A stretch of 64,000 nucleotides of DNA from Bacteroidales bacterium (GTDB taxonomy: Bacteria > Bacteroidota > Bacteroidia > Bacteroidales > F082), in assembly GCA_018400955.1 (NCBI GenBank), contig JAGYLH010000002.1:46520-110519 (forward strand). The letters are read 5' to 3'. The notes beneath the pieces are model-generated. The model had not been told where the DNA came from. It saw only the letters and a program-made list of their open reading frames with translations, and searched no databases. Positions 45,359 through 54,125 of the stretch are shown here, piece after piece. The first letter of the stretch is position 1. Each line of letters begins with the position of its first letter. A program made the translations under genes and the position numbers.

Positions 45359-45850
45359 TTATAGTAGTTTTGGAAAAATCACAAATTCAACTTCGAATTT
45401 TGATTCCCTGATTTCCTCCCACTTATTGGTTTTAAATTGTATGCTGATAACCCCCGATGTAGGGAGCCAATCGATGGGTGGTTGGATAAAACAATTCACA
45501 AAATTAGTGAAAGCGGGGTTATGTCCAACGATCATCACTTTGGAATAAGCATCATTGAGGTCGCTGAACTGCATAAAAATATCTTCGGCACTGGCATAGT
45601 AAATGGCCGGATCTGTTTTTATTTCGCTAGCTGGATAGTTGAGGCCTTTAGCAAAATACAAGGCTGTTTCAGATGCTCGCACGGCTGAACTGCTGATAAT
45701 AAAATCTACTGTCACCCCCTCCTCCTTAAGGAAATTAATGATTTTTCTTGTTCGTTTTTTTCCTTTTTCGAGCAAGGGGCGGTCATGGTCAGGCAAGTCG
45801 GGATGACTCCAGGAGGATTTAGCGTGGCGGACAACATATAGCGTTTTCAT
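45359..45850 (-). CDS. sixA: SixA-like phosphohistidine phosphatase
   Basis: This 163-residue histidine-phosphatase-superfamily protein has the RH-type motif in YVVRHAKSSWS near the N-terminus, the arginine in SSAVRASETA, and the second histidine in VGHNPAFTNF. SixA dephosphorylates HPt phosphohistidines in E. coli; here it could act on HPt proteins or on other phosphate esters. The start at 45850 gives the standard N-terminus (MKTLYVVRHA); the track start is a TTG eight codons upstream. It heads the sixA-ppk1 operon. Confidence 0.87.
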   Translation of the reverse strand: MKTLYVVRHAKSSWSHPDLPDHDRPLLEKGKKRTRKIINFLKEEGVTVDFIISSSAVRASETALYFAKGLNYPASEIKTDPAIYYASAEDIFMQFSDLNDAYSKVMIVGHNPAFTNFVNCFIQPPIDWLPTSGVISIQFKTNKWEEIRESKFEVEFVIFPKLL

Positions 45851-45878
45851 AATGTAGAAAGCATTAAGGTTCAATTGA

Positions 45879-45904
45879 CAAAGATATAGTTCAGTACTGA
45901 ACTA
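45879..45904 (-). promoter_or_regulatory. sixA-ppk1 promoter: TATCTTTG with an adjoining perfect 18-bp palindrome
   Basis: On the minus strand TATCTTTG (45886-45879) matches TAnnTTTG, 28 bases before the sixA ATG. Directly upstream, with no gap, is TAGTTCAGTACTGAACTA (45887-45904), a perfect 18-bp palindrome inside the spacer between the -33 and -7 positions. A dimeric regulator bound there would block transcription. Confidence 0.65.
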
Positions 45905-46003
45905 AACCATTTGACGCTTTATAATTAACTGAAAGTTAATAAACTGTTTACAATTAATTTTCATAAATTAGTTTGAGAAAAAAGAAACAAGCCATGCCTT
46001 TAT

Positions 46004-46819
46004 TTAATAAACTTCCGGAACAAAAGTTTGGTCATCAAAAGGTGTGCGTACATAGCCTTTACCTTCAGTCCTTTCGGGAAGGCTTGTAATCTGCGGGGGC
46101 AATTCTTTGTACGGAATCATGCTGAGTAAGTGGTGAATGGTATTGAGGCGGGCACGTCGCTTGTCATCTGCATTCACAACCCACCAGGGCGATTGTTTTG
46201 AGTCGGTATAGGAAAACATTTCGTCTTTGGCTTTTGAATATTCAACCCATTTGGATCGCGATTCAATGTCCATTGGGCTGAGTTTCCAGATTTTTGTCGG
46301 GTCGTTCAATCTCTTTTGAAAACGGTTTTCCTGTTCATCATCATTCACTGAAAACCAGTACTTTATCAATATGATTCCTGAACGGATCAGCATGCGTTCA
46401 AAATTGGGGCACGATCGGAGGAATTCCCAATATTCATCGTCTGAACAGAAACCCATCACACGCTCAACACCGGCGCGGTTGTACCAACTTCGGTCGAATA
46501 GAACCATCTCGCCGGCAGCCGGCAACTGAGCAACATAGCGTTGGAAATACCATTGTGTTTTTTCTTTTTCGGTAGGGACACCTAAAGCTACCACACGACA
46601 AATGCGGGGATTGAGGGGCTGCGTGATTCGGGCAATAACACCACCTTTGCCAGCAGCATCGCGGCCTTCGAAAATAACGATCACTTTCAAACCTTGTTTT
46701 TTTACCCAATCCTGAAGCCTTACAAGTTCAATCTGTAGGCGCCCAAGCTCCTCTTTGTAAAACTTACGGTCCAGTTTTTCGGTTTTCTTTTCGTCGTTCT
46801 TGTCACCGGTGTTTTCCAT
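46004..46819 (-). CDS. ppk2: polyphosphate kinase 2
   Basis: This 271-residue PPK2 uses polyphosphate to phosphorylate nucleoside diphosphates (or makes polyP from NTP). It has Walker A in FEGRDAAGKGG (52-60), Walker B in LFDRSWYNRAG with D109, and the lid region RFQKRLNDPTKIWKLSPMD. Length and single-domain layout match class I PPK2. It is transcribed separately from sixA-ppk1 (130-base gap) but in the same direction, so polyP turnover genes are grouped. Confidence 0.93.
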   Translation of the reverse strand: MENTGDKNDEKKTEKLDRKFYKEELGRLQIELVRLQDWVKKQGLKVIVIFEGRDAAGKGGVIARITQPLNPRICRVVALGVPTEKEKTQWYFQRYVAQLPAAGEMVLFDRSWYNRAGVERVMGFCSDDEYWEFLRSCPNFERMLIRSGIILIKYWFSVNDDEQENRFQKRLNDPTKIWKLSPMDIESRSKWVEYSKAKDEMFSYTDSKQSPWWVVNADDKRRARLNTIHHLLSMIPYKELPPQITSLPERTEGKGYVRTPFDDQTFVPEVY

Positions 46820-46897
46820 TGTGCAGGGTTAAAGTTTTAGGAATTATTAAACGGGGCTTCTGATGATTTTCGACATTTATATCAAGCCTTTAACATA

Positions 46898-46905
46898 CAA
46901 ATATA
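46898..46905 (-). promoter_or_regulatory. -7 element (TATATTTG) of ppk2
   Basis: On the minus strand TATATTTG followed by TATG lies 78 bases before the ppk2 ATG. A TTGT lies 21 bases upstream at the -33 position. Confidence 0.55.
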
Positions 46906-47137
46906 ATAAAACAAGGCTAATTGCACACAATCGGTGGCCCGCAAAATCAGGACGAAAATTCTAAACCGACATTATTTAATCCATCCTGTTATTAATCAAT
47001 TAATTACATAATTATTGCCATCATTCTCCTTTTAAGTGAAAACCTCAACGAAGCTGCATTTTAGTTAAACCAAGTTAAATTCCTTTAGTATCTTGCCACA
47101 CAACAGGCCTGCAAGGCACTACCTTGATTTATCTTTA

Positions 47138-47145
47138 TACTTTTG
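47138..47145 (+). promoter_or_regulatory. -7 element (TACTTTTG) of moaC
   Basis: TACTTTTG followed by CAAG lies 37 bases before the ATG at 47183 and within the ORF-track N-terminal extension, which argues against the earlier start. Confidence 0.6.
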
Positions 47146-47182
47146 CAAGCATACTTGCGTTTTTACTTTTCAAAAGCTTTTT

Positions 47183-47680
47183 ATGGAAAACAATCAATTA
47201 TCGCATACTGACGAGCAAGGCAAAGCCCGCATGGTGGATGTTGGCGACAAGCCAGCTATGATCCGCGTAGCCACAGCTGAAGGTTTTATTAGCTTACAAG
47301 CTGAAACAGTGAACTTAATCCGTCAAAACGAGATGAAAAAGGGGGACGTGCTTACTGTGGCAGAAATTGCCGGAATACAAGCAGCTAAGCAAACACACCA
47401 GCTGATTCCTCTTTGCCATTCCTTACAACTGAATATGGTAAAGGTAACTACTGACTTGCAGGAGAATGGCGTAAAAGTTCGTTCCGAAGTGCGCTGCACG
47501 GGCAATACCGGTGTTGAAATGGAAGCACTCACAGCCGTAAACATCGCCTTGCTAACAATTTACGATATGTGTAAGGCCGTTGATAAGCAAATGCAAATGG
47601 AAGGCATCAGGCTGCTCAGCAAAAGTAAAACCACTCCTAAACAGATCTCCGCATTGGAGGAGTCTGCTGCTGAATTATAA
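47183..47680 (+). CDS. moaC: cyclic pyranopterin monophosphate synthase
   Basis: This 165-residue enzyme converts the MoaA product to cPMP. It shows LSHTDEQGKARMVDVGDK, the IPLCHSLQL strand, TGVEMEALTAVNIALLTIYDMCKAVDK and an active-site lysine region near the C-terminus (LLSKSK). The start is moved from 47093 to 47183 because the extension contains the promoter and no family residues. It is alone on the plus strand opposite moeA-moaA. Confidence 0.94.
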   Translation: MENNQLSHTDEQGKARMVDVGDKPAMIRVATAEGFISLQAETVNLIRQNEMKKGDVLTVAEIAGIQAAKQTHQLIPLCHSLQLNMVKVTTDLQENGVKVRSEVRCTGNTGVEMEALTAVNIALLTIYDMCKAVDKQMQMEGIRLLSKSKTTPKQISALEESAAEL

Positions 47681-47850
47681 ACAAGACTGCTCAGTAAAAG
47701 TAAAAAATGATTGCATCCGCAAAACCCTCACAAAACCAAGCAATTGCTTTCCAATAGAAATATCAGGTTTTACTACTTACACTGCTGTTTGCCAACACAT
47801 TAACAGCACAAGTAAACCACAGGCATTTTATACTTTCCGGCCGTATTCAT

Positions 47851-49746
47851 TTGTCAGAGGAACGCTTTGTTGAAGCCATTCATCATTTCAACACCGCCAT
47901 CCGAACACGCCCGGATAATTTCGAAGCCTATTTTCTGCGTGGAGTAGCCAAATTCAACCTGAGTGATTACGGTGGTGCTGTGGATGATTTTACAGCAACC
48001 ATCGACAGACATCCGCTTTATACGCGCGCTTACCATTACCGCGGCATTGCCCACGACAGATTGCAGAATTTCTACAATGCCCAGGCTGATTTCAACCGGG
48101 CTTTAGAAATTGACCCTTTCAATCCTGATTTACACGTGGCAAGTGGTGCAACAAAGATGCGACTTAACAACTATGAAGGAGCCATCAAGGATTATGATAT
48201 GGCCTTATTGATCAATCCCCATCTATCGAATGCGTTTTTAAATCGTGGCATTGCCAAGCGCTTTTTAAATCTGCATGAAGAAGCCCTGGCAGACATGAAC
48301 GAAGCGGTGTATAATGATCATTTTGAAGTGGATGCGTGGTTGAGACGGGGTATGTTGCAGGCCGAAATGGAACAGTATGAGGAAGCTTTGTCTGATTTTG
48401 AACAGGCTGAATTGCTGGACGACAAAAACCCGTTTATTTTTTTTCAACGTGCAATTGTGCATCTCAAAACAGGAGACACCACCGCTGCACTTGCTGATTA
48501 TGAGCGCGTAAATATGATAGATACACGCAATGCACTTACGTATTACAACCGGGCCATATTGTACGCTGCAAAAGGTGACTACGAGGCTGCCAAAGTGCTT
48601 TTTGATGAGGTGGTCCGCATCAATCCACAGAATATTTACGGACATTTCAACCGGGGTATCGTCCATTTTGAAATGAAGCAGTGGGAGGAGGCAATTTTTG
48701 ATTTTTCATCGGCCATTGAGTTGCTGCCCGACTTTGTAGGCGCCTGGATCAACCGGTCAATTACGCGAAAAGCCTTAAAAGATGAAAAAGGTGCTCAAGC
48801 TGATTATCAGAAGGCTATGCAGATAATCGCTGCTATGAACCCCGAAACCGGAAATCCTGATTCGCTTTATCAACAATATGCTGATTCAAGCTGGTTTAGC
48901 AAGATTATTGAGTTGGAGTCGGATTTTGTTAGTGGTAACAGGCAGCAAATGCGTCCGCAATTTCAACAAATCGATATTGTCCCATTTGGTCATTTTATGC
49001 TTGAGTATTTAGTGAAACCCGATAATAAAACCCTGATTGAGAGCAACAACTATATGTATTCGAATGTTGAACTGGCTTCGATAAATACCGAAAATATTGG
49101 ATTGCTTCGTCTGGGGTTACTAACAGGATGGCCAAATAACACCTACCCGCTACCCTATCAGGCAGATGAAGCTATAAAAGATTTTGAACTGGCCATGACA
49201 TCACCGGCACTTGATGTATTGCTTGAGGCCATCAGGCAACACCGATTGCAAAATTATAATCAGGCATTGTCAGACTACAACAGGGTGTTGCATATCGATC
49301 CCAAATCGGTCTATGCCTTACTCAACAGGGGCAGTTTAAAATTTGAAATGGAAGCGCTCAGGCATGCTGACGAGCAATATGCAACTGCGATTATTATCAG
49401 TCGCAGTAAAGATCAGTTATACCAACGTGCAGCTGGCAGTAGCCAAGCTGATTATAGTGCAGCCATGGCCGATTACGATCTGGCTGTTAACCTACATCCT
49501 GATTTTGCCTTTGCCTGGTTTAATCGTGCAAACCTAATGCTTCACCTGCGCGAATTTCATCGTGCCATCGACGACTATTCCGAAGCCATTAGGCTGGAAA
49601 CCAATATGGGGGAAGCCTATTACAACCGTGCGCTCACATTACTATACCTGGGAGAGATCAAACTCGCATGCTTCGACTTGAGTAAAGCCGGCGAATTGGG
49701 CATTGCAGAGGCTTACGCTGTAATCAGGCGGTATTGCGGGAAATAA
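47851..49746 (+). CDS. TPR-repeat protein, probably exported; true start upstream and apparently broken
   Basis: This protein of about 630 residues is built almost wholly of tetratricopeptide repeats (about 12, such as FNRALEIDPFNPDLHVASGA, FEQAELLDDKNPFIFFQRA, YNRVLHIDPKSVYALLNRG). A non-TPR insert lies near residues 330-440. The tracked start is a TTG. In-frame sequence from 47758 encodes a clear signal peptide (KYQVLLLTLLFANTLTAQ) joined to the repeats, but the ATG expected before it is replaced by an in-frame TAG (CCAATAGAAA). One extra A would explain this. The protein is therefore probably periplasmic. Function unknown. Confidence 0.78.
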   Translation: MSEERFVEAIHHFNTAIRTRPDNFEAYFLRGVAKFNLSDYGGAVDDFTATIDRHPLYTRAYHYRGIAHDRLQNFYNAQADFNRALEIDPFNPDLHVASGATKMRLNNYEGAIKDYDMALLINPHLSNAFLNRGIAKRFLNLHEEALADMNEAVYNDHFEVDAWLRRGMLQAEMEQYEEALSDFEQAELLDDKNPFIFFQRAIVHLKTGDTTAALADYERVNMIDTRNALTYYNRAILYAAKGDYEAAKVLFDEVVRINPQNIYGHFNRGIVHFEMKQWEEAIFDFSSAIELLPDFVGAWINRSITRKALKDEKGAQADYQKAMQIIAAMNPETGNPDSLYQQYADSSWFSKIIELESDFVSGNRQQMRPQFQQIDIVPFGHFMLEYLVKPDNKTLIESNNYMYSNVELASINTENIGLLRLGLLTGWPNNTYPLPYQADEAIKDFELAMTSPALDVLLEAIRQHRLQNYNQALSDYNRVLHIDPKSVYALLNRGSLKFEMEALRHADEQYATAIIISRSKDQLYQRAAGSSQADYSAAMADYDLAVNLHPDFAFAWFNRANLMLHLREFHRAIDDYSEAIRLETNMGEAYYNRALTLLYLGEIKLACFDLSKAGELGIAEAYAVIRRYCGK

Positions 49747-49850
49747 TCACCCATCCAAAAAGCCAAATCTAATAGGGTTATTATCTGATCCTGTTGGGAT
49801 AATTGATGAAGAATCCGCAATAACTCTTCTTAAAATTTCGAAAATAATTT

Positions 49851-49881
49851 TTTGTTTTTTAAATTTCACCCCTTATATTTG
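49851..49881 (+). promoter_or_regulatory. consensus promoter of the hybrid kinase: TTTG-N19-TATATTTG
   Basis: TTTG (49851-49854) and TATATTTG (49874-49881), with 19 bases between them, are the best full match to the Bacteroidota -33/-7 promoter in the window. The leader to the ATG at 49947 would be about 60 bases. Confidence 0.7.
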
Positions 49882-49900
49882 TGGCAAATATATTCTACTT

Positions 49901-49915
49901 CACCTGCAGCAGGTG
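49901..49915. promoter_or_regulatory. perfect inverted repeat in the hybrid-kinase leader
   Basis: CACCTGCAGCAGGTG has 7-bp perfect arms around a single A. It sits about 20 bases after the -7 element, so it could be an operator just past the start site. As RNA it would need a larger loop to fold. Confidence 0.45.
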
Positions 49916-49946
49916 CGATGAATATGTTCCCTAATAGCAATCTCAA

Positions 49947-51689
49947 ATGCATAATAAAGCGAGAATAAGTAAGTTTTTGGGATTTGATTCAAATGTTGGA
50001 TCAGCGCAATTGCGTTTGGGATTGATTGCAGCCTTTTTTCTATACGGTGTTTTTGGCTTTCTGGATGTGTTTATGCTTTCAGAAAACTATAAATCTGCCT
50101 GGTTTATAAGGTATGCTTTGATCACCCCATTTCTGATAATCACATTCATTCTTTCATACACGAATATTTTCCGAAAAATAGAGCGCCCATTTTTGGTTTT
50201 TTTGGTTGTTCTTGGCCAGATAGGCATTCTGGCAATGATCGTTATTGCTGAACCTACTGAATATGCTTTTTTCGGATATTATGCCGGGCTATTACTCGTC
50301 ATCTTATGGGCCAGTTTTGTGTTTCATTTTACGGTAAAAGAAACACTTTTTATAATTGCATCTGCCGTATTATTCTACAACATTGTAGCCATAATGCATC
50401 AGGGGTTACTTTCGAAAGGTATTCACTCCAAAGAATTTGCCTGGTTACTTGGAAATAATTTTTTCACCATCGGCACTGGTGTAATGGCTTTGATTGGTTC
50501 GTATCATTTAAAAAAATCGCATCAGGCATTGCAGGAAGAGAACGTTAAATTTAAAGAAGCTAAAGAAAAAGCCGAGCAGAGTGACCGCTTAAAAACCTCA
50601 TTTTTGCAAAATATCAGCCACGAAATCCGAACCCCGATGAACAGCATTCTGGGGTTTATCAACCTGTTGCAAGAGCCAGATTTATCCGATGATGAAAAGC
50701 AGGAATACTACGACATCATCAAAACGAGCAGCGACCGTATGCTCAATACCATGCACAATATAATTGAGGTGGCAAAGTTCGAAAGCCGCATAATTGAGAC
50801 TGAGTTAATAAATTTTGATGTAAACGCTGAAATAAATCAACTTATCGAATTGATTGAGCCCCAAGCCCGCAGCAAACATTTATCCATTCATACTGAAATA
50901 GCTGATATACATAACAAAATTTTCATTCATTCGGACAAGAACAAACTTCGAATTATACTTTTTAACCTATTGGATAATGCCATTAAATTCACCGCTTCAG
51001 GCTCTATAACAATAGGATACGTTCGGGAGGCTGAGACACTGCATTTTTTCGTTAAAGATACAGGCATAGGAATTGAGATTGATAAGCAGCAGGCTGTTTT
51101 TGAGCGGTTTATGCAGGCAGATAGTTCCACAACACGACGATATGAAGGTACAGGTTTGGGCCTCACGCTAGCCAAAGCCTATACGGAATTGCTTGGAGGC
51201 TCCATTGCACTTGAATCAAAACCGGAAAAGGGCTCAATCTTTACGGTTGTTCTTCCTTGTGGGCCCATTTCAGATGCTGAAAAGGTTGTAAGCCCCTTTA
51301 ATTTTGATGCTTTGCCGGAAACTGAAAAACAACACCTTGTATTGATTGTAGAAGATGACGATGCCAATGCTTTTTTTCTCAGGTCGGCTCTTCGGATTTC
51401 CGGGATGGAAGTTCTTGAGGCATCGAATGGGAAAGAGGCTGTGGAAATTTGCAAAAAAACACCTTCCATAAAACTCATTTTGATGGACCTGAAAATGCCT
51501 GTAATGGATGGATTTGCAGCAACAAGACACATCAGGCTATTTAATAAGGATGTAATAATCATTGCGCAAACAGCCTATGCTTTTTCTGACGACAGGCAAA
51601 AGGCCCTGCAGGCTGGCTGCAATGATTATATGGCCAAGCCAACGCCAGGAAAGCAACTGCTGAAAATGGTAAAAGACTACTTGGATTGA
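49947..51689 (+). CDS. hybrid sensor histidine kinase with multi-helix membrane sensor and receiver
   Basis: This 580-residue protein has about six N-terminal membrane helices (about 20-185), a short coiled coil, HisKA with H225 in NISHEIRTPMNSIL, HATPase_c (DNAIKFTASG, DTGIGI, GTGLGLTLAKAYTELLGG) and a receiver with D514 in LILMDLKMPVMDG and the KP motif in MAKPTPG. There is no periplasmic domain, so it probably senses membrane or intracellular conditions. It ends without a DNA-binding output and needs an HPt partner, perhaps the one at 36809. A consensus promoter and a terminator flank it. Confidence 0.9.
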   Translation: MHNKARISKFLGFDSNVGSAQLRLGLIAAFFLYGVFGFLDVFMLSENYKSAWFIRYALITPFLIITFILSYTNIFRKIERPFLVFLVVLGQIGILAMIVIAEPTEYAFFGYYAGLLLVILWASFVFHFTVKETLFIIASAVLFYNIVAIMHQGLLSKGIHSKEFAWLLGNNFFTIGTGVMALIGSYHLKKSHQALQEENVKFKEAKEKAEQSDRLKTSFLQNISHEIRTPMNSILGFINLLQEPDLSDDEKQEYYDIIKTSSDRMLNTMHNIIEVAKFESRIIETELINFDVNAEINQLIELIEPQARSKHLSIHTEIADIHNKIFIHSDKNKLRIILFNLLDNAIKFTASGSITIGYVREAETLHFFVKDTGIGIEIDKQQAVFERFMQADSSTTRRYEGTGLGLTLAKAYTELLGGSIALESKPEKGSIFTVVLPCGPISDAEKVVSPFNFDALPETEKQHLVLIVEDDDANAFFLRSALRISGMEVLEASNGKEAVEICKKTPSIKLILMDLKMPVMDGFAATRHIRLFNKDVIIIAQTAYAFSDDRQKALQAGCNDYMAKPTPGKQLLKMVKDYLD

Positions 51690-51711
51690 TTAAAGTGAAT
51701 TTTCCAAAAAA

Positions 51712-51748
51712 AAACAAGCCGGAGATGTTTAACATGTCCGGCCTGTTT
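51712..51748. terminator. bidirectional terminator between the hybrid kinase and the FadL-like porin
   Basis: AAACAAGCCGGA...TCCGGCCTGTTT pairs over 12 bp with one mismatch, with an inner ATGT/ACAT stem. T-rich sequence follows on both strands (A-run before, TTTATTT after). It lies in the 78-base gap between two convergent genes. Confidence 0.75.
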
Positions 51749-51767
51749 ATTTAATTCAATTTGATTC

Positions 51768-53357
51768 TTAGAAACTTAAATCCAAACCAACTGCAAACAC
51801 AGTGGCCTTTCGGGCATAAGTTTCGCCATATGTACCAAAGCTTTTAACATCAGGCCTGTAAAAAGTACGCATGGCACCAAGGTTTACACCTATATTTTCT
51901 GTTGCTTTGAAGAGTATGCCTCCGCCCAAGCTCCAAGTTGACAAGCTGTGGCTTAAATCACTTTGATAATCAGGTTTAACACCTGTTTCAGTAAACAAAT
52001 AGCCAAAACTAAACTCCCACTTCTCGAGAGGACGGTAATCCATACCTACGGCAAACTCCCACAAGTTTTTATCCATCAACTGGTCATTTTTTACATATTG
52101 GCCATTCAGGATTTTTCCATATTCGGCACCTTTATCAAAATAGGTATGATAACCAGTACTTAAGCTAACCCTTTCGGAAAAATCAAAATTGGCACCGATT
52201 GACAGCATGGCCGGCATATCGCTGGGCACTTCCACACCGTCAGGATAGAGGCCTACATTGTCAATTTTTGTATCGTTTTTCACTTTCATGCTAGCCTTGT
52301 GCTCGTATTTGATGCCGATATTGAACCAATCAAAAGTCAGGTTGATGCCAACGATAGGTACGATACCTGTGCCGCTTTGAGTGGCATCAACTTCCATATC
52401 GCCCGAAGCTGCTGCATTTTGCGTCATGGCTCCCTGCTGGGCCACAAAGCTAGGTGTAGCCAGGGCATAAGCTCCCTGAATTTGACCAATATTCAGCTGC
52501 ATAGGATCAATGGCCGGGTTGATCAGGGCAAAACCTCCGGCAATGCCAGCAACCTGCTCAGCCGAAAGCAATCCTGCTCCCTGGGCCTGCGCCAAGGTTA
52601 GACTGGCCAGATTGTTATCAATAAGGGGCTGCAAAGAGCCGGCAACACCAGCAAGGTTTCCAAACAAGCCTGCCATCGAGTTAAAGAAATCAGGCGCTTT
52701 TACCATTCCACCCGAATTGCCAAGCGGCGGGAATACCGGATTGATCATAATGTTGCGCACATAACCCTGATAACTGTTGTTGATCATCACATAGCGGGCA
52801 CCCAGGCTAACTGATACCACCTCGCTCAGTTGATAGCTTACATTTCCCTGTATCCCATAAAAAACGGAGTTGCCTTCGAAAAAAGTTTCGTAGCTATAGC
52901 CTGTAGTTGGTATTCCTCCGGCAGAAAGGGAGCCAGGGATGGAGGCCACCATCATTTCAAAAGAAGGCAACCCATCTTCATAAGTAGCACTTCCGCCGCC
53001 ACCAATTGGATTAAAACCAAACGAAACAGCCAGTTTATTCTTTTTGTAAGCCACATAAGCTGAAGGAAACAAAGGTGCCGAAACACTGCCTTCGAACGTA
53101 TTCCTGTTCAAACCTGGATAAGTAGTTGAAACAGTGCGCATTTGACTGATAAATTGGTTATTCAGCGAAATATGAAATCCATCCCGCATTTGGGTCAATC
53201 CAGCAGGGTTAAAATAGGTTGCATCAATTCCGAGAGAGGCATCCCTGGCAGGATTTCGGATAAAAGAAGCACTTTGGTTGGTGTTTGTCACAATGCCACC
53301 AGCCATCAATGCCATAGCTAAAAAGCTGAATGATAAAGTAAAAAGTGTTTTTCTCAT
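51768..53357 (-). CDS. outer-membrane transport protein of the OmpP1/FadL/TodX family
   Basis: This 529-residue outer-membrane barrel protein has a signal peptide (about 1-19, ending ALMAGG) and the conserved N-terminal region with SASFIRNPARDAS, YFNPAGLTQMRDG. Many amphipathic strands follow, with a final strand ending AVFAVGLDLSF. FadL-type channels import hydrophobic molecules such as fatty acids. A 110-residue, alanine/glutamine-rich insert (about 215-330) is longer than usual. The upstream region has a small inverted repeat, CATACCGAGGTATG (53450-53463). Confidence 0.85.
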   Translation of the reverse strand: MRKTLFTLSFSFLAMALMAGGIVTNTNQSASFIRNPARDASLGIDATYFNPAGLTQMRDGFHISLNNQFISQMRTVSTTYPGLNRNTFEGSVSAPLFPSAYVAYKKNKLAVSFGFNPIGGGGSATYEDGLPSFEMMVASIPGSLSAGGIPTTGYSYETFFEGNSVFYGIQGNVSYQLSEVVSVSLGARYVMINNSYQGYVRNIMINPVFPPLGNSGGMVKAPDFFNSMAGLFGNLAGVAGSLQPLIDNNLASLTLAQAQGAGLLSAEQVAGIAGGFALINPAIDPMQLNIGQIQGAYALATPSFVAQQGAMTQNAAASGDMEVDATQSGTGIVPIVGINLTFDWFNIGIKYEHKASMKVKNDTKIDNVGLYPDGVEVPSDMPAMLSIGANFDFSERVSLSTGYHTYFDKGAEYGKILNGQYVKNDQLMDKNLWEFAVGMDYRPLEKWEFSFGYLFTETGVKPDYQSDLSHSLSTWSLGGGILFKATENIGVNLGAMRTFYRPDVKSFGTYGETYARKATVFAVGLDLSF

Positions 53358-53558
53358 AGCAATTTTTTATTGGTTAAGTCCGGCTAAAATATGGTAAGTT
53401 TTCGATATACAGAAATTCTACTGTTTTTTTTTCACAGCAGATGATATTACATACCGAGGTATGATGCATGAAAACAATAAAAATAACTTTACTTTTTTTT
53501 GAACACTCGATGATAACCAAAATGGCTATCACAGCATGAAAAAGTCAAAAATACAACT

Positions 53559-54107
53559 CTATTCAATAGGTTGAATGGAAGGCTTACTGCTTTTATCAGC
53601 CTGAAATGCTAAAATTCGATTTGCCAGATCATTCACGTCAATCGACTCTCCTTTTATTATAATGTCAGCCTGACTGTACCATATATTGCGATTCCGCAGA
53701 TGGTTGTGCACATATTCAAGGAGCTGATCAGCAGATGATTTGCCACGCATAAGCGGTCGCTTTCGCTTTGATGCCTGAATCCTGTTTACAAGCGACTTGG
53801 GATTCATTTCAAGGTAAATGGTTATGCCAAACTGCTTCATCCACTCCATATTGTTATAAAAACACGGGGTGCCTCCTCCAGTAGCGATTACAACATTATT
53901 TAATAAGATTGTTTCTTTAAGCAAACGGCTTTCGAGCTTACGAAAAAGTGTTTCATCATATTTTTCAAAAAAACGGTTTATATCAATCCTAAATCGTTGC
54001 TCAAACAATTCATCCAGGTCGAAACGCAGCAACTCCAGTTTTTTAGCCAATTTCTCCGAAACCGTGCTTTTGCCTGAGCCCATATACCCGATGATGTAGA
54101 TCCGCAT
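53559..54107 (-). CDS. aroK: shikimate kinase
   Basis: This 182-residue enzyme phosphorylates shikimate in aromatic amino acid synthesis. It has the P-loop GYMGSGKST (7-15), a substrate-binding acidic region (FDLDELFEQRF), the arginine in LFRKLESRLL, the ATGGGTPC loop and the lid region KRKRPLMRG. Length is normal. It follows the second transketolase gene after 18 bases. The erythrose-4-phosphate made by transketolase feeds the shikimate pathway, so the grouping makes sense. Confidence 0.92.
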   Translation of the reverse strand: MRIYIIGYMGSGKSTVSEKLAKKLELLRFDLDELFEQRFRIDINRFFEKYDETLFRKLESRLLKETILLNNVVIATGGGTPCFYNNMEWMKQFGITIYLEMNPKSLVNRIQASKRKRPLMRGKSSADQLLEYVHNHLRNRNIWYSQADIIIKGESIDVNDLANRILAFQADKSSKPSIQPIE

Positions 54108-54125
54108 GCTGTCAGCCTTTTGTAA

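Larger units (their letters stand above)
46820..47182. other. 363-bp divergent intergenic region between ppk2 and moaC
   Basis: It holds a promoter on each strand (46898-46905 minus, 47138-47145 plus) and a central AT-rich stretch. The first 90 bases of the ORF-track moaC ORF (47093-47182) are non-coding leader. No RNA gene or other structure was recognised. Confidence 0.6.

Noticed and set aside
47580-47873. 97-residue plus-strand ORF between moaC and the TPR gene
   Set aside because: It overlaps the end of moaC and the signal-peptide region in another frame, and shows no protein-like pattern.
53500-53558. GATAGCC/GGTTATC hairpin downstream of aroK
   Set aside because: It has 7 bp with a G-T pair, and the T-run is not adjacent; insufficient for a terminator call.
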